Origin: Phalacrocorax aristotelis | Taxonomy: Eukaryota > Chordata > Aves > Suliformes > Phalacrocoracidae | Direction of reading: 5' to 3' | DNA: 64,000 bases | NCBI RefSeq assembly: GCF_949628215.1 | Contig: NC_134288.1 | Coordinates: 4,154,001-4,218,000, forward strand | Shown here: positions 1-12,286 of the stretch, piece by piece | Layout: every line of letters starts with the position of its first letter | Position numbering within the stretch: position 1 is the first letter of the stretch | The notes under the pieces: model-generated | Told to the model about the DNA's origin: nothing | The model's database searches: none | The model's input: only the letters and a program-made list of their open reading frames with translations | Program-made: the position numbers and the translations under genes

Positions 1-3000
1 GATATCAGCATTCTCATTGCTTAAATTTTCCTGTAAAAACTCAGACCTGCTCTGTCTTTGAGGTCTATACAAACACATGGCACTACAGCTCCTGATGAGT
101 CCTGGGGCTCCAGAAACCTAGGGAGAGACTGGGTGTCTAAACATAGATGAGTTGCATCATATAAATTGCATGGGGTAGCTGAGACTGCCTCGTGGATGCA
201 ATGGGATACCCACACCCTTCTTGACATCCTGAGGTACCTTAGATATGTGTCTTAAAGGCACTTTACTCACACACTCCTGTCTTCTCTTTGGCTTCCAGAG
301 AGAATGTTTTAGTGGTGGATACAGGATCTGCTGCACACCTGCATCCCACAGGTGGGATGTGGGGACCACCATATCCGTGGGGGACGTGGTATAAGAGGAC
401 CATGGGGCGGGAATGTGGTCAAAAACTGACCTAAGCTATGAGTGGTTTGAAAGAATATCATAGAAAACTTGGCAACAGAAATACTCCTGCAGGTAACCTG
501 GACTGACATGATGAGGTTGTATTAGGAGACTATTGGCTGACCCATTAGGGAGTCCGCTCCTCTCCATGAGCTCAAGGAGATTTACTTATGGCACGGCTGT
601 TCCCAAAGTCCAGTTTAACAGTGGACTAATGGGAAACTTCATGGCCTCATATACTGTAAAAGTTAGAGAACTGTAACAAGAAAGGGAGAGGGGAAGGTGG
701 CGGCAAAACGGCCACCATGAGTGTCAGTGTATGGGACAGGGCAGGGGGCTGGACTGCTACATTTACAAGGAGTTAGTAGATCATGTAATGTTTCTGAAAC
801 AAAAGTAACTTCCTGGAGAAAGCAGCAAAAGGTGGATCTAATTCATTGCCTTGTGTCCAGTGTTGCTCTTCCCTGAGAAGGTCTAGAGTGATGAGACCTT
901 CACCTTTGCATGGCACATGGACAATACAGAGGATATGCTAATTATAGCTTTACTCCATGAAGACAGTGGAAAAAAAATCCATCTCCATTACTGCTAGGTG
1001 GGCTCTCAGCTTGGGGAAAACTCCCTTGCTCCACAGCCCCAGATGTGACGACCAGTGCAGAGCTGTAGCGTGCTGGTGCTTGCCTTTATCCATTACTGTG
1101 CTCTGGTGAGCTCCTTCCCCTGGTTTCTGTAGTGAAGTAGCTGGTTCCTACTGGCCTTTTCTCCTGGATTTGCTCTGGCCTCCACACAGGCTCTGGCTTC
1201 ATTTCCTTGGTCAGTGCTGTACAGTGCTCCTTGCTGTGACACAAATAGCTGTGCATGAGCAGCTCCTTCCTGCTGGCCAGGACTGGCCCGCTACCATCAT
1301 CTCTGCTCTCCTGGTCATGCGGCCTGGGAGAGGGTCTGGGGGGGCTGCAAAAGGAGACGGGAGAGGGTCAAAGACACTGTGTGCTGCAGAGCCCTTAATA
1401 CAAGCTATCTTTCTAGCGGCAACATGTCAAGCTAAATTGGAGATACTAAATGTAATTGCAGTTTGCTTTAGCAAAACATATTCTCAGCCGTCAGTGAGAG
1501 GCTGAGTGCTCCTGATCCAAAGATTATCATATTTGTGGGATTACAGCTTCTTCCCACCCCTGATGTGAGCTTTTCCACTGACTTCAATGGGCACTTCAGG
1601 CCTGGGAACCAGATCAGTAACCTGGAGTCCCCAGGGTGGGATTAACCCATTTCTGGAGTCAGCAGGTGAACAAGACGGCAGCACAGTCCCTCCAAGGGGG
1701 ACAGGATGATGAAGAAGGTCTCTCCAAGCCAGCAGCACTCGCTGTTAGCCTGTGCACCATGGAAACTATTGGCTTCAGTAGGAATGGCCTGGTCAACGAA
1801 TGCCAAGAGTTCTGCAAATCCAACCAGAGGCTCTGTCAGCAGGAAGGAAAGGGATGGCTGTCACCCAAGGGGTTAGAGCTGAGAATAATGAGATGAAATT
1901 AAGAAAAGGAAAATATAAGGTGAGTAGCAGGAAGCATTTCCCAGAGTGAGATCTATCAGATACTGGAATAATCTCTCCAGGAACATGGTGGCAGGTCCAT
2001 CCCTTTAAACTAAATAAAGCGCAAGACAATGCAGAGGAATGTACTTGCAGTGCCTTCTCCAGTGTGATGAAGAAATGGAACCTGGAGGAGGACAATCCTC
2101 TTCCACTGCCTTCTGCAATGCTGAAGGAAACCTGCAGTTCAGATTTGCACTGGACTGCCAGAAGTCATGCGGGAAGAGAAGCTGGATAGATGATGGCAGT
2201 GTTGGGATGCAACTCTGTCTCCCGAGGGCAAGGGCAGCCCTGCGGGACAGAGCAGTTGGGCACACAGGGTGACCCTGCAGTGCCCCTGCACGGCACATGC
2301 CGTCAGCACAGGCTGGGCATTGCCTTTTTCTTCACTGCAGTCCCTGCGGTGTGGGATGGTCTCCCACACCCTGCAAGAAGCTGGGGAGCAGGTACCAAAC
2401 CCTGCAGCCACCCCATGCTTCAGGAGTGGTGAGGGACCAAGGGGCCACCGACACCACTGAGCTGCTGACCTGGGGGATGTGGACTTGCCAAGGAGGATAA
2501 CATATGGGCACTGGGAAACTAATAAACGCAGGAGTGATCCAGACTGGCATGAGGGTATGAAATGTGACGGGGAGAGAGAAAGCAGATGAGATTTTAATAT
2601 AGATGAGCGAGGTGCTGAGGGAGCAGGGGAGACAGTGGCATTACTAGGACCATGAGCAAGCCCCAGCCGAGGGGATCATGCTAGCAATGCAGACACCAGG
2701 CATGGGCCCAAAGGACTTGGAAACAGTGCCTGGACTCTGCCCAGACCTGCTGTCCTGGGAAAAGAGGGGGTCCAGGCACAAGGGGCCTTGTTTCACCATT
2801 TGGTTAAACCCTCTCCTTGCACTGATCTGGGGCTCTGTGCCCAGGAAGGGCAGAGCCAAGGGACTGGCCATGGCTGGCACTGCTTCTTGATGTTTTCCAC
2901 TTCTCTTCCAGTTCTTGCAGAGGGAGAGTGAAAAGCCATCATCAAGATGAGCATTGCTAAACTTTCAAGCTCTTAGGGGGCTTAATACTAGCTGTTTCAC

Positions 3001-3332
3001 CTGCCAAACATAGCCTGAATCTGTGTTTCCAGCTATAGTGAAGACTTTACTTTGGCATTGGTTTTTTGTTGAAAATAAAACTGAACTGAGGGCAGGATGT
3101 TGTCTTTAACTAGTCTGAGATGACTAATTATTAAACTCATTTTCTAAAGGTTACCGTATACAGAAAAGCAATTACACAGAGATTAAAACAAGTTCAGAAA
3201 CCTGATTCATTCTGAAACTATGGTAAACCCAAATCTTGTACTATTTCTGATTTTTAATGACCTCAGGAACATTTTATTTAACTTAGATGTCAAATGCAAT
3301 TCTGAAATGAGAGATTAAATATATTTCATGCC

Positions 3333-3348
3333 TTTTTTTTTTTTTTTT
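3333..3348 (+). repeat. T16 homopolymer
   Basis: Sixteen consecutive T. No retroposed body is recognised on the side where a minus-strand poly(A) tail would attach. Confidence 0.8.
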
Positions 3349-6300
3349 AACATAGTACAGTGTACAAATTTCCAGTGCTAATTCTGTTAGTGGATTTCAG
3401 CAGACTGGCAGGAGAGCCGTGCATGGAGAGAGGATCCCAGTTAACCCCTGTGTGACTGCGCTCCTTTGAGACACCCCGTTGGGCCCTGCTCCTGCCTGCA
3501 GTGCTGGCACAGCCCTGTATGTGGGTAGGTGACTGGAGCAGTGCTGCCTGTGAAACCCTGCTGGGGCACACGTGCCTCCAGGCACAGCCCCTGGCCCCCT
3601 CCCTCAGGCTGTTGTCAGCAACAAGCTGTGCTTTGGGATTTGGGGGGAAAGCAGGGTGCATCTAATAATGTTGTTTTTTCTCAGGGCTGCTCCTGCTTGT
3701 TCTGGCCATGACACAGTGACCCTGAGTCCTCCCCTGGGAGGCTTTTGCCTGGATTGTGGTTTTTCTGTAAAAGCAATAGGGGGTTAAAGCTCCTTTGGGC
3801 TCCTGTGCTGGCCCTGGGCTCTGGTGCTCCCAGGCTCGAGGGATCGCTGGGACCATTGTGTGGTCCACACATCACACATGTGTGGTGCCATGGGACATCT
3901 TTCCCTGGCAGGTCTCTGGAGGAGGAAGAAGAGGCACTTGCCATGCTGGTTTTCATGTGAATACGCAGCTCTGTGCTCCATCCATGCAACACAACAATCA
4001 GGATCTCCTTGCTCATAGAAGCATCACCGTGGCAGGTCCTGCAGGAGGACAGACATTGAGTACGGTGGCACAAGCATCTTCCACCTGCTCCTCAGACTCC
4101 TACCCTACTGCCAGACACAGACAACAGGAGTTTCTGCACCAGTGGAAGAGTAGGGTGGCAAGGCCAGTCCAGCAGACTGTACCAGCTGAGGCTGCCAGAG
4201 TGATGACCTCAGACGGTCTGTGCCAGAGTGGCAGAGCTGCAGATCTCCCTGCGACCTGACGGATCTCCACCAGAGCTGTGCTGGTTGGCACGAGGAGCCC
4301 TGCTCAGCACCCAGCAGACTTCCTTGAGAGATGCAGCCATCCCAGCAGGGCGGCTCTGTGCCCAGCTGCAGAAGGTGATGGGATGACGCTGCACCCCAGC
4401 TGTGGGGATGCCAGGATGGCCGTGCCACGCACTGCGAGATGCCCAGAGCAAAGGGCCACAGCTTTCCTCCCTCCTTGACCCTCCTCTTCTGCACTGGAGC
4501 GGAGTGACGGGGAGTGAAGTCCCGCAGGAAACGGCAGTTCATTCAGCCTGACTTTTCCCAGCTGAAGTGTCCCAGGTTAAACAAACCGTCTGCTCCCCTG
4601 AGGTCTCTGACTGGCAAAGCTGCAGGCAGCAGCGACCCCAGCCTAGCACGGGGGTTGTCCAATTCCAGACAAAATCAGACTTCAACGAAACCCAAGGTTA
4701 CAGCCGGCCCAGAGGCTGCCACGTCTCCTGCAATTGCTGTGACCGCTCCAGGGAGACAGTGAGGGGAGATCTCCCTCCCGGGAGCCTCAAGGAGACGGCT
4801 CTCCTGCATGGCTTTTCTTCCACTTTCCAGCAGTTCCTCTGAGCCCAGGTGACGCAGGGCGATCCTGAGCGAGGTGTGCTGGCGCTGGGCTATATCGAAT
4901 CCCTGGTTTTCTCTGCCAGCTCTGGAGCATGAGGCAAGTGAAAATGCATGTTTTTAAGCAGGAGAATCCTCTGATCTGAAAAGAGATGAAAGGTAGATGG
5001 GATATCATATACACTTGCCCTGTTCTTGCTTTTTTGGTGTCTGCCTGTGACCACCGGGATGGACACTCAGTCTCAACCCGAGGGATCATTCCTGGGACCT
5101 TAACCTGTTTCAGGTCATGTCAAGGTAAATCTCTTCCACGTTGTGAACAGGAGCACAAGTATGTACCTAAGAGACAGAAAGAAAAGATTTTGGAAGGATT
5201 CTGGGGAAAAAATTACCTTGTTTTTTTGTTTCTTGACTTTATTTCTGCTCCAGAGGAAAAAAAAAAAACGGACTTAGGGCCAAGTATTAGGTTTTGGGTT
5301 TCCAACAGGACATGAAGTCAACTTCTGAACCTCACTGTTTTCCCCAGGATGGCCAATGGAGAGAAGCTGTTATACGCAGGAGCAGTGCTCTGGTCTCATT
5401 CTCCATCTCCCAAAGAGAAAAGCAGCCAAGCAATAAACATGGTTTTAAACAACACCAACTGTGAATGAAGAGTTCCCAAAATACAGCTGCTTTATCGAGG
5501 AGCTCACACAGCAAAGCACTCCCTCCTCCCTGCCCTTCCAGCACCGCTTCTCACCCCAGTGCTTGACCCCCATCTCCCCCCTCATCTCCCCATTGCAAAC
5601 AGGGTACCCCCATGGGTCTGGGGCTGGCAAATAATTTGACCTAAAATCTACCCATTTCAGAGCAGATTTAAAAAGGCTGAATGTTTCATTTTGATACTCA
5701 CTAAACAAAGGTTCTGCTGTTATTGTGTCAAAATGATCTCGCATGGAGAAAGGCGTCTCAATTTGCTGCTGCTACTGCCGACGTCGAGGTGAAAACTTCT
5801 GTGAAACAACATGAAACACTCCATCTTCAGTTAAACGAAGTGTTGCGATCATCTTCCATTTTGTCTCAGAAATTGATTTTACTTTTCAGGGCCATCCAAA
5901 ACTGCGGCTCAGCCAGAGAAGCAGGCAGGCGGTTATTTGCCCATCTCCAGCCTGGAGCTCTGCTGCTGCACCAGCCTGGTACCCGGGCAGCAGTGGCATA
6001 GCGAAGGGAACCTGTGGGACCTGCTCCACCACCGCCTTGTCCCAGCGGTCCCAAAAAGCGGTGAGGACAGGGCTGGATCCTGGTGGATGTGCCTGCCTGG
6101 CTGCACAGGGCTGGAGGAGAGGATGCCACAGCTGCATTACACCCCGGACACGCAGCAGGTCCCAGGCAGGACCATGCTCAAGCCATCACGGTGCAGCAGG
6201 CATTTGCAAGAAGTAGCCAGGACTACGCAGGGCCCGTAGCTGGAAGGTTTTACCCATCCCGCCAGGCTGTCAGCGGTGGGCAGCCGCCTCCCCTGACTTG

Positions 6301-6499
6301 GCCAGCATCCCCTGTGCAACAAGACCTCATCCTACAAGAAACATTGTCCTCCCAACAGGCGGTTATTAATTAGTGTGTTGGCCTCTTTATTCAAGGCACA
6401 CACTGGCCTCTAGTGGTGCACAGACTAATCCTCCGTCATATTAACTCTGGAGCTGTGTTACAGAGATGGGTGACAGCATAGATTATATAGGTAATGTCA

Positions 6500-6567
6500 G
6501 TATATACACACACACACATATGTGTCTATTTGTTCATGTATTCATATATGCACACACATATATATAC
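6500..6567 (+). repeat. Interrupted (TA)/(CA) dinucleotide repeat
   Basis: Two CACACA/TATATA blocks (6500-6520 and 6544-6567) separated by a short T-rich linker. Microsatellite-like. Confidence 0.85.
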
Positions 6568-7294
6568 GACCTGCTATTCTATGCCATACTTAACCCCAGT
6601 GCACCCTTGCAAGCGATTTCTCTCTCATTACTTGAACTGCATGAGTTTCCTTGTTCCTTTCTGGCAGAAACAAATCAGCTCACTGTGAAGTTGAGTGGAG
6701 CAGTGTAACTAAAAGCAAGCTGAGCTCCGAGGCTTGGTGATGCTTTGAGAAAGCCATAGCCCCTCCCTGTTGACCGATCGCTCCTACTGGGTACAAATGG
6801 GCTGACTTCTGGGTGAAATCTGGAAAGAAGACTCTCAAACTGGAAAAAAATTTGGCTTGGGATTTCAAGCTGAAAAAAATCCAGCTTTTCTCTGAAAATT
6901 CAGTGCAGAGAAAAGTTGGGCTTGGCACGGATGACAGCTGGGAACATTACTCCATCAGAGGTACCTGACCACGGACAGGAGCAGTGCTGTGACCTGGCAG
7001 ATGTTGAAAGCGAGAGCTCTGCCAAGCCTGAAGAGCAAATGAGCTAGGACTCCAAGTGAAAATCAAAGGCCTGGGCTTATTTCTCCTGAAATAAGGAGAC
7101 TTTCCAACATGAGTAGTTTTGCTTGGTTCACTGGCAGCTTCAAATCGAAGCACAGCCAGAGCCCTACCTGCCTGTGAAGCCTCTTGCTGTGCTCAGGTGG
7201 GAGGGTGCATGGGGAAAGCTGCCAGCAAGGGAGGAAACTCTTGAAATACAGTCCTGGGGAGTCTGATTGCCCAACAGCCAACTGAGCCCCATCT

Positions 7295-7357
7295 CATAGG
7301 CTAAGAGGATAATTTGGGTTGGAAAGGACTGTCAGAGGTCTCTAGTCCAACCTCCAA
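7295..7357 (-). mobile_element. CR1 LINE 3' end remnant (reverse orientation)
   Basis: GGGTTGGAAAGGACTGTCAG followed by GGTCTCTAGTCCAACCTCC is the reverse complement of the CR1 3' tail. The terminal repeat is degraded and the boundary beyond 7357 is unclear. Confidence 0.7.
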
Positions 7358-8142
7358 AGACTCCTCTCCACCTGTGCATCCAGCACCTATGTTATATTTG
7401 TTAATGGAGATGATCCTTTAGGTATTTCACCAGCAGAGCCAGGACCTAGGACCTCCTGAAGAGCTGGACCAAGGGCAGAGCTACCCTGCTGCCCTCTGCT
7501 CTGCAGGGAGGCAGGGCACGAGCCCCGCTGTGCTCCTTCGTTAGCTCCTTCCCTCGTGCTCAGACCCTGAAGGATCGCCTCCCTCCCAAGTGGATCTGAT
7601 CCTTTACTCCAATTCCTTTCCAGCTGTGAGGAACGGTAAATGTGCCACATTTGCAGATGTGCTTTTTGCCAGTCCTTGCCTTCTCACCAGGCAGCTGACA
7701 GATTCAGCACCTCGCCAACCAGCCCCAGTTAAGCCCGCACTGGGAAGTCTCCAGCCAGGACAGGTCTCCTGGTAGAGCCCACCTGGAGCTGTCGGGGCCG
7801 CAGGAAGGAGGAGGCAGCTCTTCAGGGCAGCAGGGCAGAAACGTCAGCCCCATCATCTCTGGAGAGAGTGGGGGAATGGCCACAGGAAGCCCCAAAAACT
7901 GCCATTCCACACATCTCCCTCCTCTCCTGCTCTGCCAGGCCACCCTGGGCACAAGTGCATTGATGTATGATTCATGGGCAGCTTTAGGTAGTGCAGCTAC
8001 CGGCAGGGAGAAAATAAGCCACTCATGAACCAAGGAATCACTACAGCTTTAGGAGCCTGATCAAACATGCTATCTTATCTCCTAAGCTATAGGCACAAAT
8101 AGCACTGGGATAAGGAATTGTTTACTGTCTTCAGGATGACAG
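7358..8142. other. Intergenic sequence, nothing recognised
   Basis: Follows the CR1 remnant; the first part may be more CR1 body too diverged to recognise. Confidence 0.5.
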
Positions 8143-8290
8143 AGAGAGAAGAAAGATAGAAAGAGAGGAGAGGAGAAAGGAAAAATGAGGCGAGACAAGG
8201 CAAGGCAAGGCAGGGCAGGGCAGGGCAAGGCGAGGCGAGGCAAGGCAAGGCAAGGAAAGGCAAAGAAAGGAAAGGAAAGAAGAAAAGTTA
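8143..8290 (+). repeat. Purine-rich pentanucleotide tandem repeat (GGCAA/GGCAG/GGCGA)n
   Basis: A GA-rich lead-in (8143-8190) passes into about 18 pentamers of GGCAA, GGCAG and GGCGA (8197-8262), then AAAGG-type units. The + strand is almost all purine plus C at every fifth base. It produces chance open frames with a 5-residue period on both strands. Confidence 0.9.
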
Positions 8291-11200
8291 GAAGCTGTCT
8301 GGAGAGGTGCAGGATGGGGGCTGCCACAGTTGTGGCCTTGCTGGGAGCTGAATTCCAGGACATCTGGGAAGCCTGTGGCTGTGATGGTGTCATGCAGCAG
8401 GTGCTGGTGAAAGGAGCTGTAAAAGGAGGTAGAAAGACAAGCCCAAGCAGGAGGGCTTCTGGTGTGACTGAAGCACTGAGCTGGGTTGTTCATGTCTGGG
8501 CCATGGGAGGACAGGTGGCAATCACTGGTGGGGAACTGCTACTCCCCATCACCCATTGCTTTTCACAGCTGTTGAAGGAGCATGTTGAGAGCCAAATGTG
8601 GGGAACAGGCCACCAGGGTTCCCCAGAGAAAGGCCCAGGGGCTCCTGGCTTCCTTTGGAAATGGTATCCTCCTACCACCAAGCAATAGATGCCCGGGTGG
8701 CAGGAGCAGCTGCCTGGCATCCCAGAGGAAAAGCTGGTGCTCTCCCAGCTTCCATCCCCACTATTCTCCCTGGCTTTTGCCAAAAGCAGATCCTGTCCAT
8801 GGTGGATGCCCAGCAGAGCTGCTTCTCCTCAGAGGAGAAATGCCTGGCCCTGATGGGGGGAATGCTCAGTGCCCCCTCCCATCACAGCAACCCGTGGACA
8901 TTCTAGTCAGATATGCCAAATTTTGCTTTACAAATACTTGGTTTTACTTCTGTCTTTTTCCCTCATATTAAACATCTCCAGACACTGCCATGAACTTCCT
9001 AATATATTTGCCATGGTACTAAACTGGCAAAGACCCTTGAACTCCCAGTGCTGAGCTGTATTTTACTGTTCAAAGCCACAGACAGACAGGGTGATGCTAA
9101 GACCTCTGAGCCCACCCCCCTCGGTCTCACAATGAGTACTAAATCCAGAACTGACCTTGTACCCCAAACCCACTTCCATGCATTTTCTTCTTGTTATTCA
9201 GATAGTTTTGCTCAATTCCTGCAGAGATGCTGAGGCCCTCTCAGTTATTAGGCTGTTCTCATATGGGAAAACCCACCTGAACCTCAACATCGGCTTGACA
9301 GCAATGATGGAGGCTTTGGGCGCAACCACTTATTTCCTGCAACCATGGACTATATGACCTGAAACATTAATTGAAGACAACATCTCTGGGCCAAATTTCC
9401 TCTGTACATTTTCTCCCTTCACCTGCATCACGAAGACAATAGGCGGCTTCAAAACCAAGGCAGGCTCTACTCTCGTCGCTGTATCCGGTTCTCCGCCCCA
9501 GTGCAAGGGCTATGTTTGCACTTTTCTTCCTGTTATTGTGCACACACCGATAATTGGCTTGGCCACCTCCTCCTCCTTGCTGCTCTGAGATGGTGTTTTC
9601 AGAGGGCTTTGCCCTGTCCTCTGCCTTGGCCCAATGTGAAAAGTGGCAGAGAGTGAAAAATCCCCAAATCCCCCCGGCTCTCTGCAGGTGCAGGGTTAAG
9701 GGTGTGAATGAGCTTCTTGGGGATGGCGAGGTTAACGCTGGGGCTGAGCCTGAAGAGTTGGCCCAGCTCCTCTTGGGGGAAGCTCACCAGGGTTGGCACC
9801 AGCCTGCAGGGAAGGGTTGGGGTGCTGGACGTGACCAGCAGGAATAAGTGTGGTTGATGTTGAGTGGGCAGAAAACCCTGCCCCTGTCCCAGTGAGTCCC
9901 AGCCAGTGCAGACATCATTCCCTCACCCCAAAAGCTTCCCCTATGACAGGGAAAATCTTAGTGTCATTCAGCCATCACTGGTGTCCCTCCAAACTCTTCA
10001 AACTAAGGATGAGGTGATACACATCAGGCCTAAGAAATTAAAAGATTTCTTTCAAGCCATAGCAGTGTCTGCTTGGATATCATTGTGCCAATTAGTTATC
10101 CTTATTAATCAAAGATGATGGCAAACTTCATATGGTCTACCTCTGATTGCTATTTACAGGTATATACTTCAACATTTCTCACACTTATGGATCCTTTGGG
10201 TTTCCTCTGGTCATATTCTGATTTCCAAGCCTTTAAACTACATCCATATCACTTTGCATTTTTCTGTGAAAACACCAGGACACGAAGGTGATGCAGAATA
10301 AAAATTGGTAATCTTTGCGGTGCATGTCAGCTCCAATGCTTTAGTGAACAGTGCCGGTTCACGAAACAGCTGCACTGCTGATGAACTGAAACTTTCACCA
10401 CCTGACAGTTTTGTGCAAAAACATTCACCAAGCTCTACTGGAATATTTTTTTCCAACTGTATATGATTTTTTGGTACAAGGGCAGCTTCAGGAGCTGCAG
10501 CTACAAGAAAAACGTTGGATATCATGAAGACTTGCTGGACAATCCTGGGAATTCAGGAATTTGAAAGACCAAGTATAATAGACATACAGGAAAGATGGGG
10601 CTGTATGCCTAGGAGTTTACACTCAAAGCTACACTCACATCACAGAGGTCCAAGGACAAGCTGTAACACAACAGACGGTGATCTGCAAAACTGCTGCAAA
10701 ACCCCTAAACACCAAAAGAGACAGCATACAAAAATTTGTGAGTCTCTGCACTCTAGTGACTAGATATGACAAAATAGATGTTTGATCAACATTTATTAAA
10801 TGTTGGTCAATATGTTTGTAATTATAACAGCAAAAATATGCCCTGGCAAAACTCAGACATTGCTCACCCCAACACAAAGGTCTCTTTGCAACCACCCTGT
10901 AAGGCTGCCGTGCAAGGAGGGTTGTGGGTTTTGCTCAAAGGGTTGGGTTGTCACTCCAAAAGAGAGCTGAGCCAGCGCAGCCACGCGCCCACCAGGCTCC
11001 AGGGCCGGGGGCTTTGGCCAGGGGACGCCCTGCAGCTGTCTGATTTCCACCCTTCCACCTTGCAGGGAAATAGCAAAACATTATTATGGACAGAAACAGA
11101 GCCCTGACGCTTCTGGTGTGAAGACAGCACAAACTCACCGGCCTGGCTTGCTTGCTTAGGGCTCTCCTCTGCACTTTCCTTGTACTGAACCTGGACAGTT

Positions 11201-12255
11201 TGTTTAACCAAAAATGTTTGCCTTTGAGTAGTTTTGTTTCATCTGACAGCTCACACTGAGCAGGACCAGAAGACGCACCCAAGCTTTGGAGATGCCACCA
11301 GGAGACAAAATGCCATAGGATTGCCCATTCCCACTTGGCCCTCCCGGCCCCGCTCCCGGCTGTCGTTGTGCTCGTAGGAACTTCCCACCTCCGAGTCTTC
11401 AGGCAAGTTTGCCTGAAATGAGTTATCGGCTCTAAAAGCGCTGTGGGGGACTGACAGACAGATGGCAGAAAGACAAATAGGCAGCTGGCACGACTGCAGC
11501 ACATCCTTGCCTTAGAAAACCAGGCAAAAAATGGGATGTGTGTCATCTGAAAGCTTTTCAGAAGGGGTTCGATGCACCCAGCGCTGTGCGGCGGGAGACA
11601 GACCACGGCCGTGGGCTCCACTGCCACTGGTGGCGTTCAAGGAGAGCTGGTGGAGATGAGAGGACAGGAAGACAAGGGCCAGACAGCCAGATACATCAGG
11701 AGATAAGAAAGGCTCTGGAAATCACAAAGAAATTGCAGCCTCGCTTGAGAAAAAGCTACAAGATCTCCAGGGCAGAGCATGGGCTGGAGCAAACTTAGAC
11801 ATGGAGAAAAGAGATTTTTCTCTGGCCCCTTCATCCTATGGGCTGAGAAGCCAAGGCAGAGTAGCAGAGAAAGAGAGGGTCATCGTGGAGGACCTGACCC
11901 CAGCATTAATTCCCTCTCTAATGCAAGAAGTACATTTGAGCTCCCTAACAAGCCACATGTGTTGTCATAAATATTTCTACTTAGCAGCCAACATAAAAAT
12001 GAACAGGAGTCCTTGATCCAGGCCCAGCAAGGACAGATTCCGCCCTCCCCCCCCCAAGTGAAACGGCAAAAAATGAAATCAGAAAATGTTTTGACTCCCT
12101 TTGAAACATTTTGACTTCCACCAAAGAAACTCCCTTGGGCGTCTGGACATTTGCTATTGAAAACATCTTTTGTGCCTTTGTAGTTTGAATTCTTACATGC
12201 AGGTGCCATCTCAAAACAAAAGTGGGAAGGTTTTGCTTTGGAGATTTTGAACCAA

Positions 12256-12286
12256 TTTTTTCTTTTTTCTTTTTCTTTTTTTTTTT
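12256..12286 (+). repeat. T-rich low-complexity tract
   Basis: T6-12 runs separated by single C bases, inside a wider AAATGTTTTGAC-like degenerate region (12060-12360). Confidence 0.75.

Larger units (their letters stand above)
1..7294. other. Left intergenic region, no gene recognised
   Basis: Apart from the T16 run and the TA/CA repeat I see unique-looking, moderately GC sequence. The open frames here (up to about 150 codons) overlap each other on both strands, lack recognisable domains and look like chance. Confidence 0.6.

Noticed and set aside
8082-8688. Open frames with regular 5-residue repeats on both strands at the purine array
   Set aside because: A 5-bp unit read in triplets necessarily gives a 5-residue period. 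It is simple-sequence DNA, not a repeat protein.
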